Below are positions 30,182 through 37,478 of a DNA stretch of 64,000 bases, piece by piece (the first letter of the stretch is position 1; each line of letters starts with the position of its first letter). The notes below the pieces were generated by a model. It worked only from the letters and a program-made list of their open reading frames with translations, made no database searches and was not told the origin of the DNA. The DNA is from Sneathiella aquimaris. Lineage in GTDB: Bacteria; Pseudomonadota; Alphaproteobacteria; Sneathiellales; Sneathiellaceae. The position numbers and the translations under genes were made by a program. The stretch is from positions 3,479,501 through 3,543,500 of the forward strand of contig NZ_CP112881.1 in the NCBI RefSeq assembly GCF_026409565.1. Reading direction: 5' to 3'.

Positions 30182-30330
30182 CAACGCTTATATCTGATAA
30201 GTTCGTTAAAGAAGCAACCCCCTAAAGCATTTTTTTTGGCGGCTATCCATATTTTTGGGTCTTTTCTGCCTTAAAAGCCCTCATGATCATGATTGCGCGC
30301 CCGTAAAAGTTATGCGAGAGTTCCGCCACC

Positions 30331-31254
30331 ATGACAAAACCACTCGTATTTACCGGCAATAGATTTGACCGGGCTGCCCAACATCGCGCTGATGCGAAAT
30401 GGATGGCAGAAAAACAAAAACAACCATCCACACGGTACCTACCGCTTCACAACCTGAAAGCCCTGATTAATGTACCCGATGGCCCCTCCATCGATTGGCG
30501 TGGCTATGCGGATGTCAAAGAATTCATTGAGGCCGGTGCAACATTGATTTTTTTGGGCATCGCCGACTTTGCCTGTCACTTTGCGATTGATGTCTCCGAC
30601 ATTGAGAACCCTAAACAGCCACCCAATTCAGATTGGGGGAAGTTTATTGACGTTCGCTCTATCTCTGCCCAGTTGCGTCCGGGCGAAGCAGGAGCTTTAG
30701 CGCAGGCACGCTCCATGATTTCATGGCATGACAATCACCAATTTTGTGCCGTCTGCGGAAATCAGACGGTTTTAAAGGAATCAGGGTATTCCCGAAAATG
30801 CAGCAATGACGCTTGCGGCGCTTCTCACTTTCCCCGAACAGACCCTGTCGCCATCATGATGGTTACAAAAGGGGACAAATGCCTGATGGGTCGCGGCCAT
30901 AATTTCCCGAAAGGACAATATTCCTGCCTTGCCGGATTTATTGAACCGGGCGAGACGATTGAGCAGGGTGTGAGACGGGAAGTCTTTGAAGAGACCGCGA
31001 TAAAAACGGGAGACGTCACCTATCACTCGTCCCAACCCTGGCCTTATCCATCTTCCCTGATGATTGGCTGCTTCACAGAAGCCCTGAATGAAGAAATTGT
31101 CCTGGATCCTGTGGAACTGGAAGATGCCCGCTGGTTCAGCCGCGAGGAAGTCCGTGAATTACTCAGAAAAGCAGGAACGCTGGAATCACCGCGCGCATCC
31201 CCTCCTCTTGCCATAGCCCACCAACTTGCTTTGGCGTGGCTGAATGAAGGTTGA
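30331..31254 (+). CDS. nudC: NADH pyrophosphatase NudC
   Basis: 307 residues. It hydrolyses NAD(H) to NMN(H) and AMP and can remove NAD caps from RNA. The zinc ribbon has CAVCG and CSNDACG pairs, the Nudix box is GFIEPGETIEQGVRREVFEETAI-like (about residues 206-228), and the NudC-specific SQPWPYPSS follows it. The N-terminal domain is the longer type seen in alphaproteobacteria. Two hairpins follow the stop codon. Confidence 0.93.
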   Translation: MTKPLVFTGNRFDRAAQHRADAKWMAEKQKQPSTRYLPLHNLKALINVPDGPSIDWRGYADVKEFIEAGATLIFLGIADFACHFAIDVSDIENPKQPPNSDWGKFIDVRSISAQLRPGEAGALAQARSMISWHDNHQFCAVCGNQTVLKESGYSRKCSNDACGASHFPRTDPVAIMMVTKGDKCLMGRGHNFPKGQYSCLAGFIEPGETIEQGVRREVFEETAIKTGDVTYHSSQPWPYPSSLMIGCFTEALNEEIVLDPVELEDARWFSREEVRELLRKAGTLESPRASPPLAIAHQLALAWLNEG

Positions 31255-31262
31255 TGACCAAA

Positions 31263-31279
31263 ATGTTGCATTGCAACAT
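31263..31279. repeat. 17-bp palindrome after nudC
   Basis: ATGTTGCA-T-TGCAACAT is a perfect 8-bp inverted repeat around one base, eight bases after the nudC stop. The tight centre makes it more like a protein-binding site than a stable RNA hairpin. Confidence 0.5.
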
Positions 31280-31286
31280 ACCAGTT

Positions 31287-31320
31287 AAAAAGACCGGGAT
31301 TTTTCTCCGGTCTTTTTTTT
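31287..31320 (+). terminator. Intrinsic terminator of nudC
   Basis: Stem AAAAAGACCGG/CCGGTCTTTTT (31287-31297 with 31307-31317), nine-base loop, then continuing T residues. It ends the nudC transcript, so the RNA downstream must have its own promoter. Confidence 0.85.
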
Positions 31321-31522
31321 GATCTATGCATTTGTCATGAAATGAATCACTTTCAAACGAAAGCAGCTGAAACTGAATTGAAAGTCGAAAATATACATCA
31401 GATGATCATCAAGTGCCTAAAACGCACGCTTTTACTGCCCTGAATTTAAGCATCCTGCATATTAACGCAGCACAAATATTGCGAAAACGAATAAAATGAA
31501 AAAAGATGGGAAAAAGAGGAAT
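31321..31522. other. AT-rich intergenic stretch upstream of the putative small RNA
   Basis: No coding frame, clear promoter or repeat was recognised here. TTGAAA at 31378 and TATACA at 31392 are only eight bases apart and so are not a promoter pair. Confidence 0.4.
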
Positions 31523-31553
31523 TTGCACTTGCGATATGATTTCGCAAGTGCAA
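31523..31553. promoter_or_regulatory. Perfect 12-bp inverted repeat upstream of the putative small RNA
   Basis: TTGCACTTGCGA (31523-31534) and TCGCAAGTGCAA (31542-31553) are exact reverse complements around seven bases. TATAAA follows at 31554 and TTGCGA lies inside the left arm, so the repeat overlaps a possible promoter (17-19 base spacing) and may be an operator. Confidence 0.5.
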
Positions 31554-31559
31554 TATAAA

Positions 31560-31642
31560 GTCAGTCAGCACACACACTGACAGCCCTAATTTAGGGCGTT
31601 TCCTCCCGACTTGGGCTGCGTTTGCGCGCAGCCCCTTTTTTT
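31560..31642 (+). ncRNA. Putative trans-acting small RNA with CCTCCC motif
   Basis: About 80 nt between nudC and yhhQ with no coding frame. Stem 1 is GTCAGT/ACTGAC (31560-31565, 31576-31581), stem 2 is GCCCTAA/TTAGGGC (31583-31597), then an unpaired GTTTCCTCCCGACTT, then the terminator stem GGGCTGCG/CGCAGCCC (31613-31620, 31627-31634) and a seven-T run. The TTTCCTCCC motif is complementary to Shine-Dalgarno sequences. Length and motif recall the MmgR/alpha-r8 small RNAs of alphaproteobacteria, from memory only. Start position is approximate. Confidence 0.6.
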
Positions 31643-31656
31643 GTCTGGCCGTCAGA

Positions 31657-32217
31657 TTAGCGGCCAGTACTGGCCAATGTCAACGGGTCTGTGAATTTTA
31701 AAAGGCCACGGAACGGAATAATCAAAATTGCGACCATAGCAAGCTTGACCCCATAGTCGCCTAACGCCCAGGTTTCCCAAGGAAGACCAGTACCCGCAAA
31801 AGCCAGACTAAAGAAAATCAGGGTATCCACAAAAGAAGCGACAACGGAGGAGACCAGCGGCGCTTTCCACCACACGGCCTGCCGCAACCGATCGAAAAGA
31901 AACACATCCAGCAACTGCGCGATTAAAAACGCACTTCCGGAAGCAAGCGCAATGCGTTCATTAGCCAAAAGCAGCGACATAACAACCGCGGCAACAAATC
32001 CAACCGTTACCACAAGGCGCGCCTTGGCGGCGCCCAAGGCTCGGTTCGTAAGATCCGTCACCAAAAACGCAAAAGGATAAGTCAAAGCCCCCCATGTCAG
32101 CCAATCATTGATCGGAATCTCGACGACAATATTCGATGTTGTGACAACAACGGTCATCGCAATAACACCCATGATCAGAAAGATGAGTTGCCCCCCGTTC
32201 ATTTTTGCTGAATTCAT
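31657..32217 (-). CDS. yhhQ: Queuosine precursor transporter YhhQ (VUT family)
   Basis: 186 residues from the ATG at 32215-32217, preceded by GAAGG at eight bases. An in-frame ATG at 32266-32268 is rejected because a strong promoter places the transcript start about five bases before it. Six or so membrane helices carry the family motifs TYPFAFLVTDLTNRALG (Asp-Asn) and AFLIAQLLDVFLFDRLR. The family imports preQ0/preQ1 for queuosine tRNA modification. It is read in the same direction as pheA but has its own promoter. Confidence 0.85.
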   Translation of the reverse strand: MNSAKMNGGQLIFLIMGVIAMTVVVTTSNIVVEIPINDWLTWGALTYPFAFLVTDLTNRALGAAKARLVVTVGFVAAVVMSLLLANERIALASGSAFLIAQLLDVFLFDRLRQAVWWKAPLVSSVVASFVDTLIFFSLAFAGTGLPWETWALGDYGVKLAMVAILIIPFRGLLKFTDPLTLASTGR

Positions 32218-32279
32218 AACACTTACCTTCACATATATACGAGTAACAGCCCGTGGCAGGCTGCTCAAATTTGAAAGCG

Positions 32280-32308
32280 CTTATATTCTCAATATTTTGG
32301 GAAAGCAA
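32280..32308 (-). promoter_or_regulatory. Sigma-70-type promoter of yhhQ
   Basis: On the minus strand TTGCTT (32303-32308), 17 bases, TATAAG (32280-32285). The predicted leader of about 55 nt contains a hairpin with arms CAGCC and GGCTG near 32240-32260. I looked for a preQ1 riboswitch in it and saw none that I recognise. Confidence 0.6.
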
Positions 32309-32318
32309 GTGACTTTCA

Positions 32319-33185
32319 TCAAGCTTTCGAACTATATTCCCGCCTGTAAGAATGAGCTGGATAAACACCAAGCACTTTTAGCTTGGCGCTGAAAAACTGC
32401 AGCTCTTCCAATGCCCGCGAGACATGGGCCTCATCCGGGTGCCCTTCAACCTCGATATAAAACTGGGCCGCTTCAAAGCTAGCATCCGTGATATAGCTTT
32501 CCAGCTTCGTGACATTCACGCCATTGGTTGCAAACCCACCAAGCGCCTTATAAAGGGCGGCAGGTTGACTACGCACTTGAAAAACAAGGCTCGTCATACA
32601 AGGCCCGGAACGCGGATCCGGATCCAGACGTTTACGGGACATAATTAAAAAACGGGTCGTATTGCCCAGCCGGTCTTCAATGCGTTCACGGATTACATCC
32701 AGACCGTAGATTTCCCCGGCAAGGCTTGACGCCACAGACGCCTGACTTTTGTCCCCAAGCTCCGCAATCATTTTTGCAGAGCCCGCCGTATCATAATGAA
32801 TAACCGGTTCGATCCCGAGTTCCCGGGTGAAATTGCGAACCTGCGCCAGCGCCTGTTCGTGACTATGCACTTGCTTGATATCTGTCAGCTTCGCGCCGGG
32901 AACCCCCAACAACTGATGCTGAACCGATTGAAAATGCTCGCCTATTGTGAAAAGACCAGACTCGGGAAGCAGATAGTGAATATCGGCCACACGCCCACCC
33001 AGTGAATTCTCAATGGGGATCATCGCATATTTGGCTCGCTCTTCACGCACCATTGCAATGGCGTCCGCAAAAGTTTCTGTGGCGATCGCCTCCATATCCG
33101 GAAAAACATTCCGGCAGGACAAATGGCTGTAGGCTCCTGGCACACCCTGGAAGGCAATGGCATTTTCTGGTTCAGGCGTCGTCAT
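32319..33185 (-). CDS. pheA: Prephenate dehydratase
   Basis: 288 residues, a monofunctional enzyme without chorismate mutase. It makes phenylpyruvate for phenylalanine synthesis. The catalytic domain has IAFQGVPGAYSHLS at the start, IPIENSLGGRVADIHYLL and the TRF motif in GNTTRFLIMSRK; the C-terminal ACT domain includes ALYKALGGFATNGVNVTKLESY with the ESR-like LESYI region that binds phenylalanine, so feedback inhibition is expected. It follows kdsB by about 50 bases on the same strand. Confidence 0.93.
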   Translation of the reverse strand: MTTPEPENAIAFQGVPGAYSHLSCRNVFPDMEAIATETFADAIAMVREERAKYAMIPIENSLGGRVADIHYLLPESGLFTIGEHFQSVQHQLLGVPGAKLTDIKQVHSHEQALAQVRNFTRELGIEPVIHYDTAGSAKMIAELGDKSQASVASSLAGEIYGLDVIRERIEDRLGNTTRFLIMSRKRLDPDPRSGPCMTSLVFQVRSQPAALYKALGGFATNGVNVTKLESYITDASFEAAQFYIEVEGHPDEAHVSRALEELQFFSAKLKVLGVYPAHSYRREYSSKA

Positions 33186-33238
33186 AATATATTCCGGTCA
33201 ATCTTGGGCAATCGGTGAAAGTTACAATTTAATCAGGG

Positions 33239-33994
33239 TCAGCGCGCGATACGAGCCTTGAACATCTCTCGGATACGCGCCAGATCTTCAGGAGTATCAA
33301 CACCCAAAGGCACGGTGTCAACGAGAGCCGCATCAATTCGCATTCCAGCCTCAAGCGCCCGCAACTGTTCCAGCTTTTCACGCACTTCCAACGGGGATGG
33401 TGGCAAAGCGACAAAACGCGCCAAGGCGGCCCGCCGATAGGCATAAATGCCAATGTGATGATAGTGCGGCCCGTCTCCTCCCGGTGCTTTTAACCGACTG
33501 AACCACAAGGCGGGTCCTCGTTTCGCGCCTGGAAGCAGGCTGACAACCGCTTTCACGGCACTTTCGTCATCCAGTTCGGCAGGATCACTGATTTTGGCAA
33601 CCAAAGTCGCCAGATCAGCGGCACTTTCCTCGATACTCTTTAAAGACGCGCGGATGGCGGACGGATCCAACAATGGCAAATCGCCCTGCAAATTGATGAT
33701 CACATCATGGGTTCCTGCCGGATCGAAAAGCTCTACGGCCTCATGCACCCGGTCCGACCCGGAAGGATGATCCGGCTTGGTAAGAATAGCTTGTCCCCCA
33801 GCGCCAGTAACCGCCTCTGCGATCTCCTGTTCAGCGCAGGCAACAAGAACCGGACCGATATTTGCTTCCTTTGCGCGCTCCAACACTTGCACGATCATTG
33901 GTTTCCCGGCAATGTCCGCAAGTGGTTTTCCCGGCAAACGTGTTGACGCCATGCGCGCGGGAATAACGATGACAGGCTTTAATGCTTCGGCCAT
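33239..33994 (-). CDS. kdsB: 3-deoxy-manno-octulosonate cytidylyltransferase
   Basis: 251 residues. It activates Kdo as CMP-Kdo for lipopolysaccharide. The N-terminal nucleotide-binding motif is IPARMASTRLPGKPLADIAGKPMI, followed by NLQGDLPLLDP and HIGIYAYRR near the active site. AAGGA lies upstream of the start. Presence of this gene implies a Kdo-containing outer membrane. Divergent from cycM. Confidence 0.95.
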   Translation of the reverse strand: MAEALKPVIVIPARMASTRLPGKPLADIAGKPMIVQVLERAKEANIGPVLVACAEQEIAEAVTGAGGQAILTKPDHPSGSDRVHEAVELFDPAGTHDVIINLQGDLPLLDPSAIRASLKSIEESAADLATLVAKISDPAELDDESAVKAVVSLLPGAKRGPALWFSRLKAPGGDGPHYHHIGIYAYRRAALARFVALPPSPLEVREKLEQLRALEAGMRIDAALVDTVPLGVDTPEDLARIREMFKARIAR

Positions 33995-34053
33995 AAAGCT
34001 TCGAATCCTTCCTGAAAATCGTGTCGTTTCAGTTCATTGAAACGAATTACGAG

Positions 34054-34082
34054 TTGTCACAATTTAGCACCGATTATATACG
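34054..34082 (+). promoter_or_regulatory. Possible promoter of cycM
   Basis: TTGTCA (34054-34059), a 17-base spacer and TATACG (34077-34082), about 95 bases before the cytochrome start. The region is AT-rich, and other -10 choices exist at 34074-34080. Confidence 0.4.
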
Positions 34083-34178
34083 TGTTGTACATTCGAAGCG
34101 AAACCCGTTAAATTCCACTCGCTTTTTTTTGTCGCGTTTGCTAGAGCTACGCCCAGAATATTTGAGCTGAGGTAAGCA

Positions 34179-34727
34179 ATGAATTCTTTTGAGCTAAATA
34201 AAATAGCCGGTGCAGTCCTTGCAGGTGCCCTCGCTGTTGTTGTTGTCAACGCAGTTGCCGACATTGCCGTTTCCCCTTCCTTTCCGGAAGAAACGGCCTA
34301 CGCGATCGACACAGGCGAAGCTGACGCCACGGCATCAACAGCCACCGCAGCTGTAGAAGAAGGCCCGTCTCTTGGCGTCCTTCTGGCCTCTGCAGATGTA
34401 TCCAAGGGTGAGAAAGTCTTCAAAAAATGTGGCGCCTGCCACACGGTTGATGAAGGCGGTGCCAACAAAATTGGTCCGAACCTCTATGGTGTCTTGAATC
34501 GCGCGAAAGGTGCAGTCGATGGCTTCTCCTATTCAAGTGCGTTGATAGAAAAGGGCGGAGACTGGAGTTACGAATCTCTGGATGCGTTCCTGAAGAAGCC
34601 TAAAGAGTACATCAAAGGGACTAAGATGTCCTTTAATGGTTTGAAAAAGCCAACTGATCGGGCTGATTTGATTGGCTATCTTCGGACGCTTGGTAAGGAC
34701 GATGTCCCGCTTCCAGCTGCCAACTAA
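34179..34727 (+). CDS. cycM: Membrane-anchored cytochrome c (CycM/c552 type)
   Basis: 182 residues. An uncleaved N-terminal helix (about 9-31) is followed by an Ala/Thr/Glu-rich linker (40-65) and a class I cytochrome c domain: haem site CGACH (84-88), KIGPNLYGVLNRAKG and the distal Met ligand M150 in GTKMSF. It should sit on the periplasmic face of the inner membrane and carry electrons from the bc1 complex to terminal oxidases, as in Paracoccus and Bradyrhizobium. It is 23 bases upstream of hisN. Confidence 0.93.
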   Translation: MNSFELNKIAGAVLAGALAVVVVNAVADIAVSPSFPEETAYAIDTGEADATASTATAAVEEGPSLGVLLASADVSKGEKVFKKCGACHTVDEGGANKIGPNLYGVLNRAKGAVDGFSYSSALIEKGGDWSYESLDAFLKKPKEYIKGTKMSFNGLKKPTDRADLIGYLRTLGKDDVPLPAAN

Positions 34728-34750
34728 TAGCAGGATAAGTAGTCTAGTTT

Positions 34751-35533
34751 ATGACTGAGACATGCCCCCCAGAATTTCTGGAACTTGCTCACCGGCTTGC
34801 TGATGCAGCCGGTGATGTAGTGTCCCCTCTGTTCAGAGAAAAGATTGACATCATTTCGAAAGATGATGCCAGCCCGGTTACGATTGCGGATCGCAATGCC
34901 GAAATGGTCATGCGCGACATGATCGAAGCCGCTTTTCCAGAGCATGGCATCTACGGCGAGGAGCATGGTCAGGTCAGACTTGATTCTGAATATGTCTGGG
35001 TGCTGGACCCGATTGATGGCACCCATTCGTTCATTTCGGGCGTCCCAACCTTTGCAACCTTGATCGGACTTACCCGCAACGGCAAGCCGATCATGGGCGT
35101 CATCGATCAACCTATCGCGAAAGAAAGATGGGTTGGTGCCAACGGAAAAACTGAACTCAACGGCACTCAGATTAGCGCCCGCGAGACTATCACCACCTGC
35201 TCAGAAGCCTCTTTATTCTCCTGGGGAATTGAGTTGCTTTTCAGCGAACGGGGTGACGATTACAAAAAGCTACTGGACACTGTGGCCCGCACACGGTTTG
35301 GCTATGACAGCTACGCATACGGACTTTTGGCGCACGGCTTTATCGATATTGTTGCCGATTTTGACATGAAACCTTTCGACTATTGCGCATTGGTTCCTGT
35401 TGTTGAAAATGCGGGCGGTGTTATTTCAGATTGGGATGGCAATCCTCTCACCTTGAATAACCCAGGCTATGTTCTTGCCTCTGCCAATAAAAGCCTTCAC
35501 GAGCACGCCTTGTCTCTCCTCTCAGGAGTTTGA
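34751..35533 (+). CDS. hisN: Inositol monophosphatase-family histidinol-phosphatase
   Basis: 260 residues. The metal motifs are GEEHG, WVLDPIDGTHSFISGVP and, near the C-terminus, DFDMKPFDYCALVPVVENAGG. DPIDGTxSF and the following FATLIGL are features I link to HisN rather than SuhB (which has DPLDGTTNF). HisN performs the second last step of histidine synthesis in actinobacteria and many alphaproteobacteria. Related activities on inositol or other sugar phosphates cannot be excluded. Probably co-transcribed with cycM. Confidence 0.8.
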   Translation: MTETCPPEFLELAHRLADAAGDVVSPLFREKIDIISKDDASPVTIADRNAEMVMRDMIEAAFPEHGIYGEEHGQVRLDSEYVWVLDPIDGTHSFISGVPTFATLIGLTRNGKPIMGVIDQPIAKERWVGANGKTELNGTQISARETITTCSEASLFSWGIELLFSERGDDYKKLLDTVARTRFGYDSYAYGLLAHGFIDIVADFDMKPFDYCALVPVVENAGGVISDWDGNPLTLNNPGYVLASANKSLHEHALSLLSGV

Positions 35534-35586
35534 CCCCCACTTTTTGCTTTTGACCTTGATGTCTGGGCCAATTCATCCCATGTTTA

Positions 35587-35610
35587 CAGTCGATTATTAA
35601 CAATCGACTG
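35587..35610. promoter_or_regulatory. 24-bp inverted repeat before the yej operon
   Basis: CAGTCGATT-ATTAAC-AATCGACTG, a perfect 9-bp inverted repeat, ends 12 bases before the first binding-protein gene. It could be an operator or a leader hairpin close to the ribosome site (AGGGA). Confidence 0.5.
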
Positions 35611-35621
35611 ACAGGGAAATA

Positions 35622-37478
35622 ATGGGAATTCTTAAAACTTCTGCTTTCGTCTTGATTTCCTTTTTCTGCGCGACGCCTTTTATTGCTGCAGAAACAGTTA
35701 AAACAACAAAATCGCATGGACTTTCATTAGCTGGTCCCCTTAAATATGGACCCGACTTCAAGCATTTGGAATATGCCAATCCTGATGCCCCGAAAGGCGG
35801 CACGCTCCGTCTTTCCGCCATCGGTGGATTTGATAATCTCAACCCTTTTATTAGCCGCGGTCAATCTGCCAACGGCATTGCGTTGACATTTCAAACGCTG
35901 ATGACCCAGCCGAACGATGATCCGAGCACGGAATATGCGCTGGTTGCTGAGAGTGTAGAGGTTGCAGAAGATTTAAGCTTTGCGATTTTCAACCTGAACC
36001 CTAAAGCGCGCTTTCATGATGGCAGCCCGATTACATCTGAAGATCTGATCTTCAGTTTTAATATGGCCAAAGAAAAAGGGCGGCCGGTTTTTCGGTATTA
36101 TTATGCCAATGTTGACAAAGCAGAAGCGCTGTCCCCCACTCGGATCAAATTTCATTTTACAGGCCCGCCAAATCGCGAACTTCCACAGATTGTTGGGCAG
36201 CTCATGCCAATTCTGTCAAAAAAACATTTTGAAACCCGCGAATTTGATGAAACCACGCTAACACCTATTTTGGGGGCCGGCCCCTACAGAGTTAAGGAAT
36301 TCGAAGCCAACCGTTATATCGTCTATGAGCGGGTAAAGGACTATTGGGGCGCAGACCTTCCAATCAATAAGGGGCGCTACAATTTTGATGAAATACGCTT
36401 TGATTTTTACAGGGACACCACCGTGCTGCTTGAAGCCTTCAAAGCTGGGGAATATGACTACCGCGCTGAAAATAGTGCAAAAAACTGGGCAACCGGATAC
36501 GATTTCCCTGCCTTGAAAAACGGGCTTGTGATCAAAGAAGAAATCCCGTCAAAAAGCCCCGCAGGCCAGCAGGGATACGCGTTTAACCTGAGAAAAGAAA
36601 AATTCAAGGACCCGGTTTTACGAGAAGCCATGACTTACGCCTTTGATTTCGAATGGCTCAACAAGAATATTTTCTATGATCAATATATCAGAACAAACAG
36701 CTTCTTTTATAATTCGGTGATGGCGGCAAAAGGCAAGCCGTCAGCAGAAGAATTGAAAATTCTTGAACCCTATCGTGATCAGTTACCTGCCCGCGTTTTT
36801 GGCCCTGCCTACACGCCCCCTGTGACGGATGGAAGTGGCCGGGACAGAAAGCCGCTCCGTACGGCCAAACGCCTGCTTAAAGAAGGCGGGTGGACCATAA
36901 AAGGCGGAAAATTGATCAATCCGAAAACCGGTAAACCGCTGGAAGTTGAATTTTTGATGTATGATCAGAATAGTCTCAGAATTGTTGGGCCCTTTATCAA
37001 AAATCTCCAGAAACTCGGAATCACGTCCACCACCCGGATTGTTGATACCGCCCAATATACCGAACGGTTACGTAATTACGATTTTGACATTGTCACAACC
37101 GTTTTTGGACAGTCCGTCAGCCCCGGCAACGAACAGCGTGAATATTGGGGAAGCGCGGCTGCGAAAACACCTGGAGGCCGGAATTTGATCGGCATACAAA
37201 ATCCCGTTGTGGATGCCTTGATCGAAAATTTGATTGCAGCACCAGATTATGAAAGCCTCATCCCGGCGACCCGCGCGCTTGACCGTGTTTTGACCTGGAA
37301 TTTCTATTTGATCCCACAATTCACCGCAGCCTATGATCGCCTTGCCTATTGGAACAAGTTTGGTAAAACCAATATCTACCCAAGTGAAGGCAATGATATT
37401 ATGGCCTGGTGGATTGACCCGGAAAAAGAAAAAGCACTTCGGGAGGGGCTTAAGAAAATCAAGAATGCAGAAAATTAA
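35622..37478 (+). CDS. yejA: Periplasmic oligopeptide-binding protein, YejA-like (copy 1)
   Basis: 618 residues of the SBP_bac_5 family. A Sec signal peptide ends near AETVKT (about residue 23). The mature protein has the family's KYGPDFKHLEYANPDAPKGGTLRL and later RARFHDGSP-like NPKARFHDGSPITSEDLIFSF, which is the SBP_5 signature, and a C-terminal GNDIMAWWIDPEKE. YejA proteins deliver oligopeptides or microcin-type peptides to the YejBEF importer. It is followed by a second paralogue overlapping by 14 bases. Confidence 0.92.
   Translation: MGILKTSAFVLISFFCATPFIAAETVKTTKSHGLSLAGPLKYGPDFKHLEYANPDAPKGGTLRLSAIGGFDNLNPFISRGQSANGIALTFQTLMTQPNDDPSTEYALVAESVEVAEDLSFAIFNLNPKARFHDGSPITSEDLIFSFNMAKEKGRPVFRYYYANVDKAEALSPTRIKFHFTGPPNRELPQIVGQLMPILSKKHFETREFDETTLTPILGAGPYRVKEFEANRYIVYERVKDYWGADLPINKGRYNFDEIRFDFYRDTTVLLEAFKAGEYDYRAENSAKNWATGYDFPALKNGLVIKEEIPSKSPAGQQGYAFNLRKEKFKDPVLREAMTYAFDFEWLNKNIFYDQYIRTNSFFYNSVMAAKGKPSAEELKILEPYRDQLPARVFGPAYTPPVTDGSGRDRKPLRTAKRLLKEGGWTIKGGKLINPKTGKPLEVEFLMYDQNSLRIVGPFIKNLQKLGITSTTRIVDTAQYTERLRNYDFDIVTTVFGQSVSPGNEQREYWGSAAAKTPGGRNLIGIQNPVVDALIENLIAAPDYESLIPATRALDRVLTWNFYLIPQFTAAYDRLAYWNKFGKTNIYPSEGNDIMAWWIDPEKEKALREGLKKIKNAEN

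Noticed and set aside
32218-32279. preQ1 riboswitch before yhhQ
   Set aside because: The leader has one small hairpin but not the loop and A-rich tail I expect of preQ1 aptamers; a model search would be needed.
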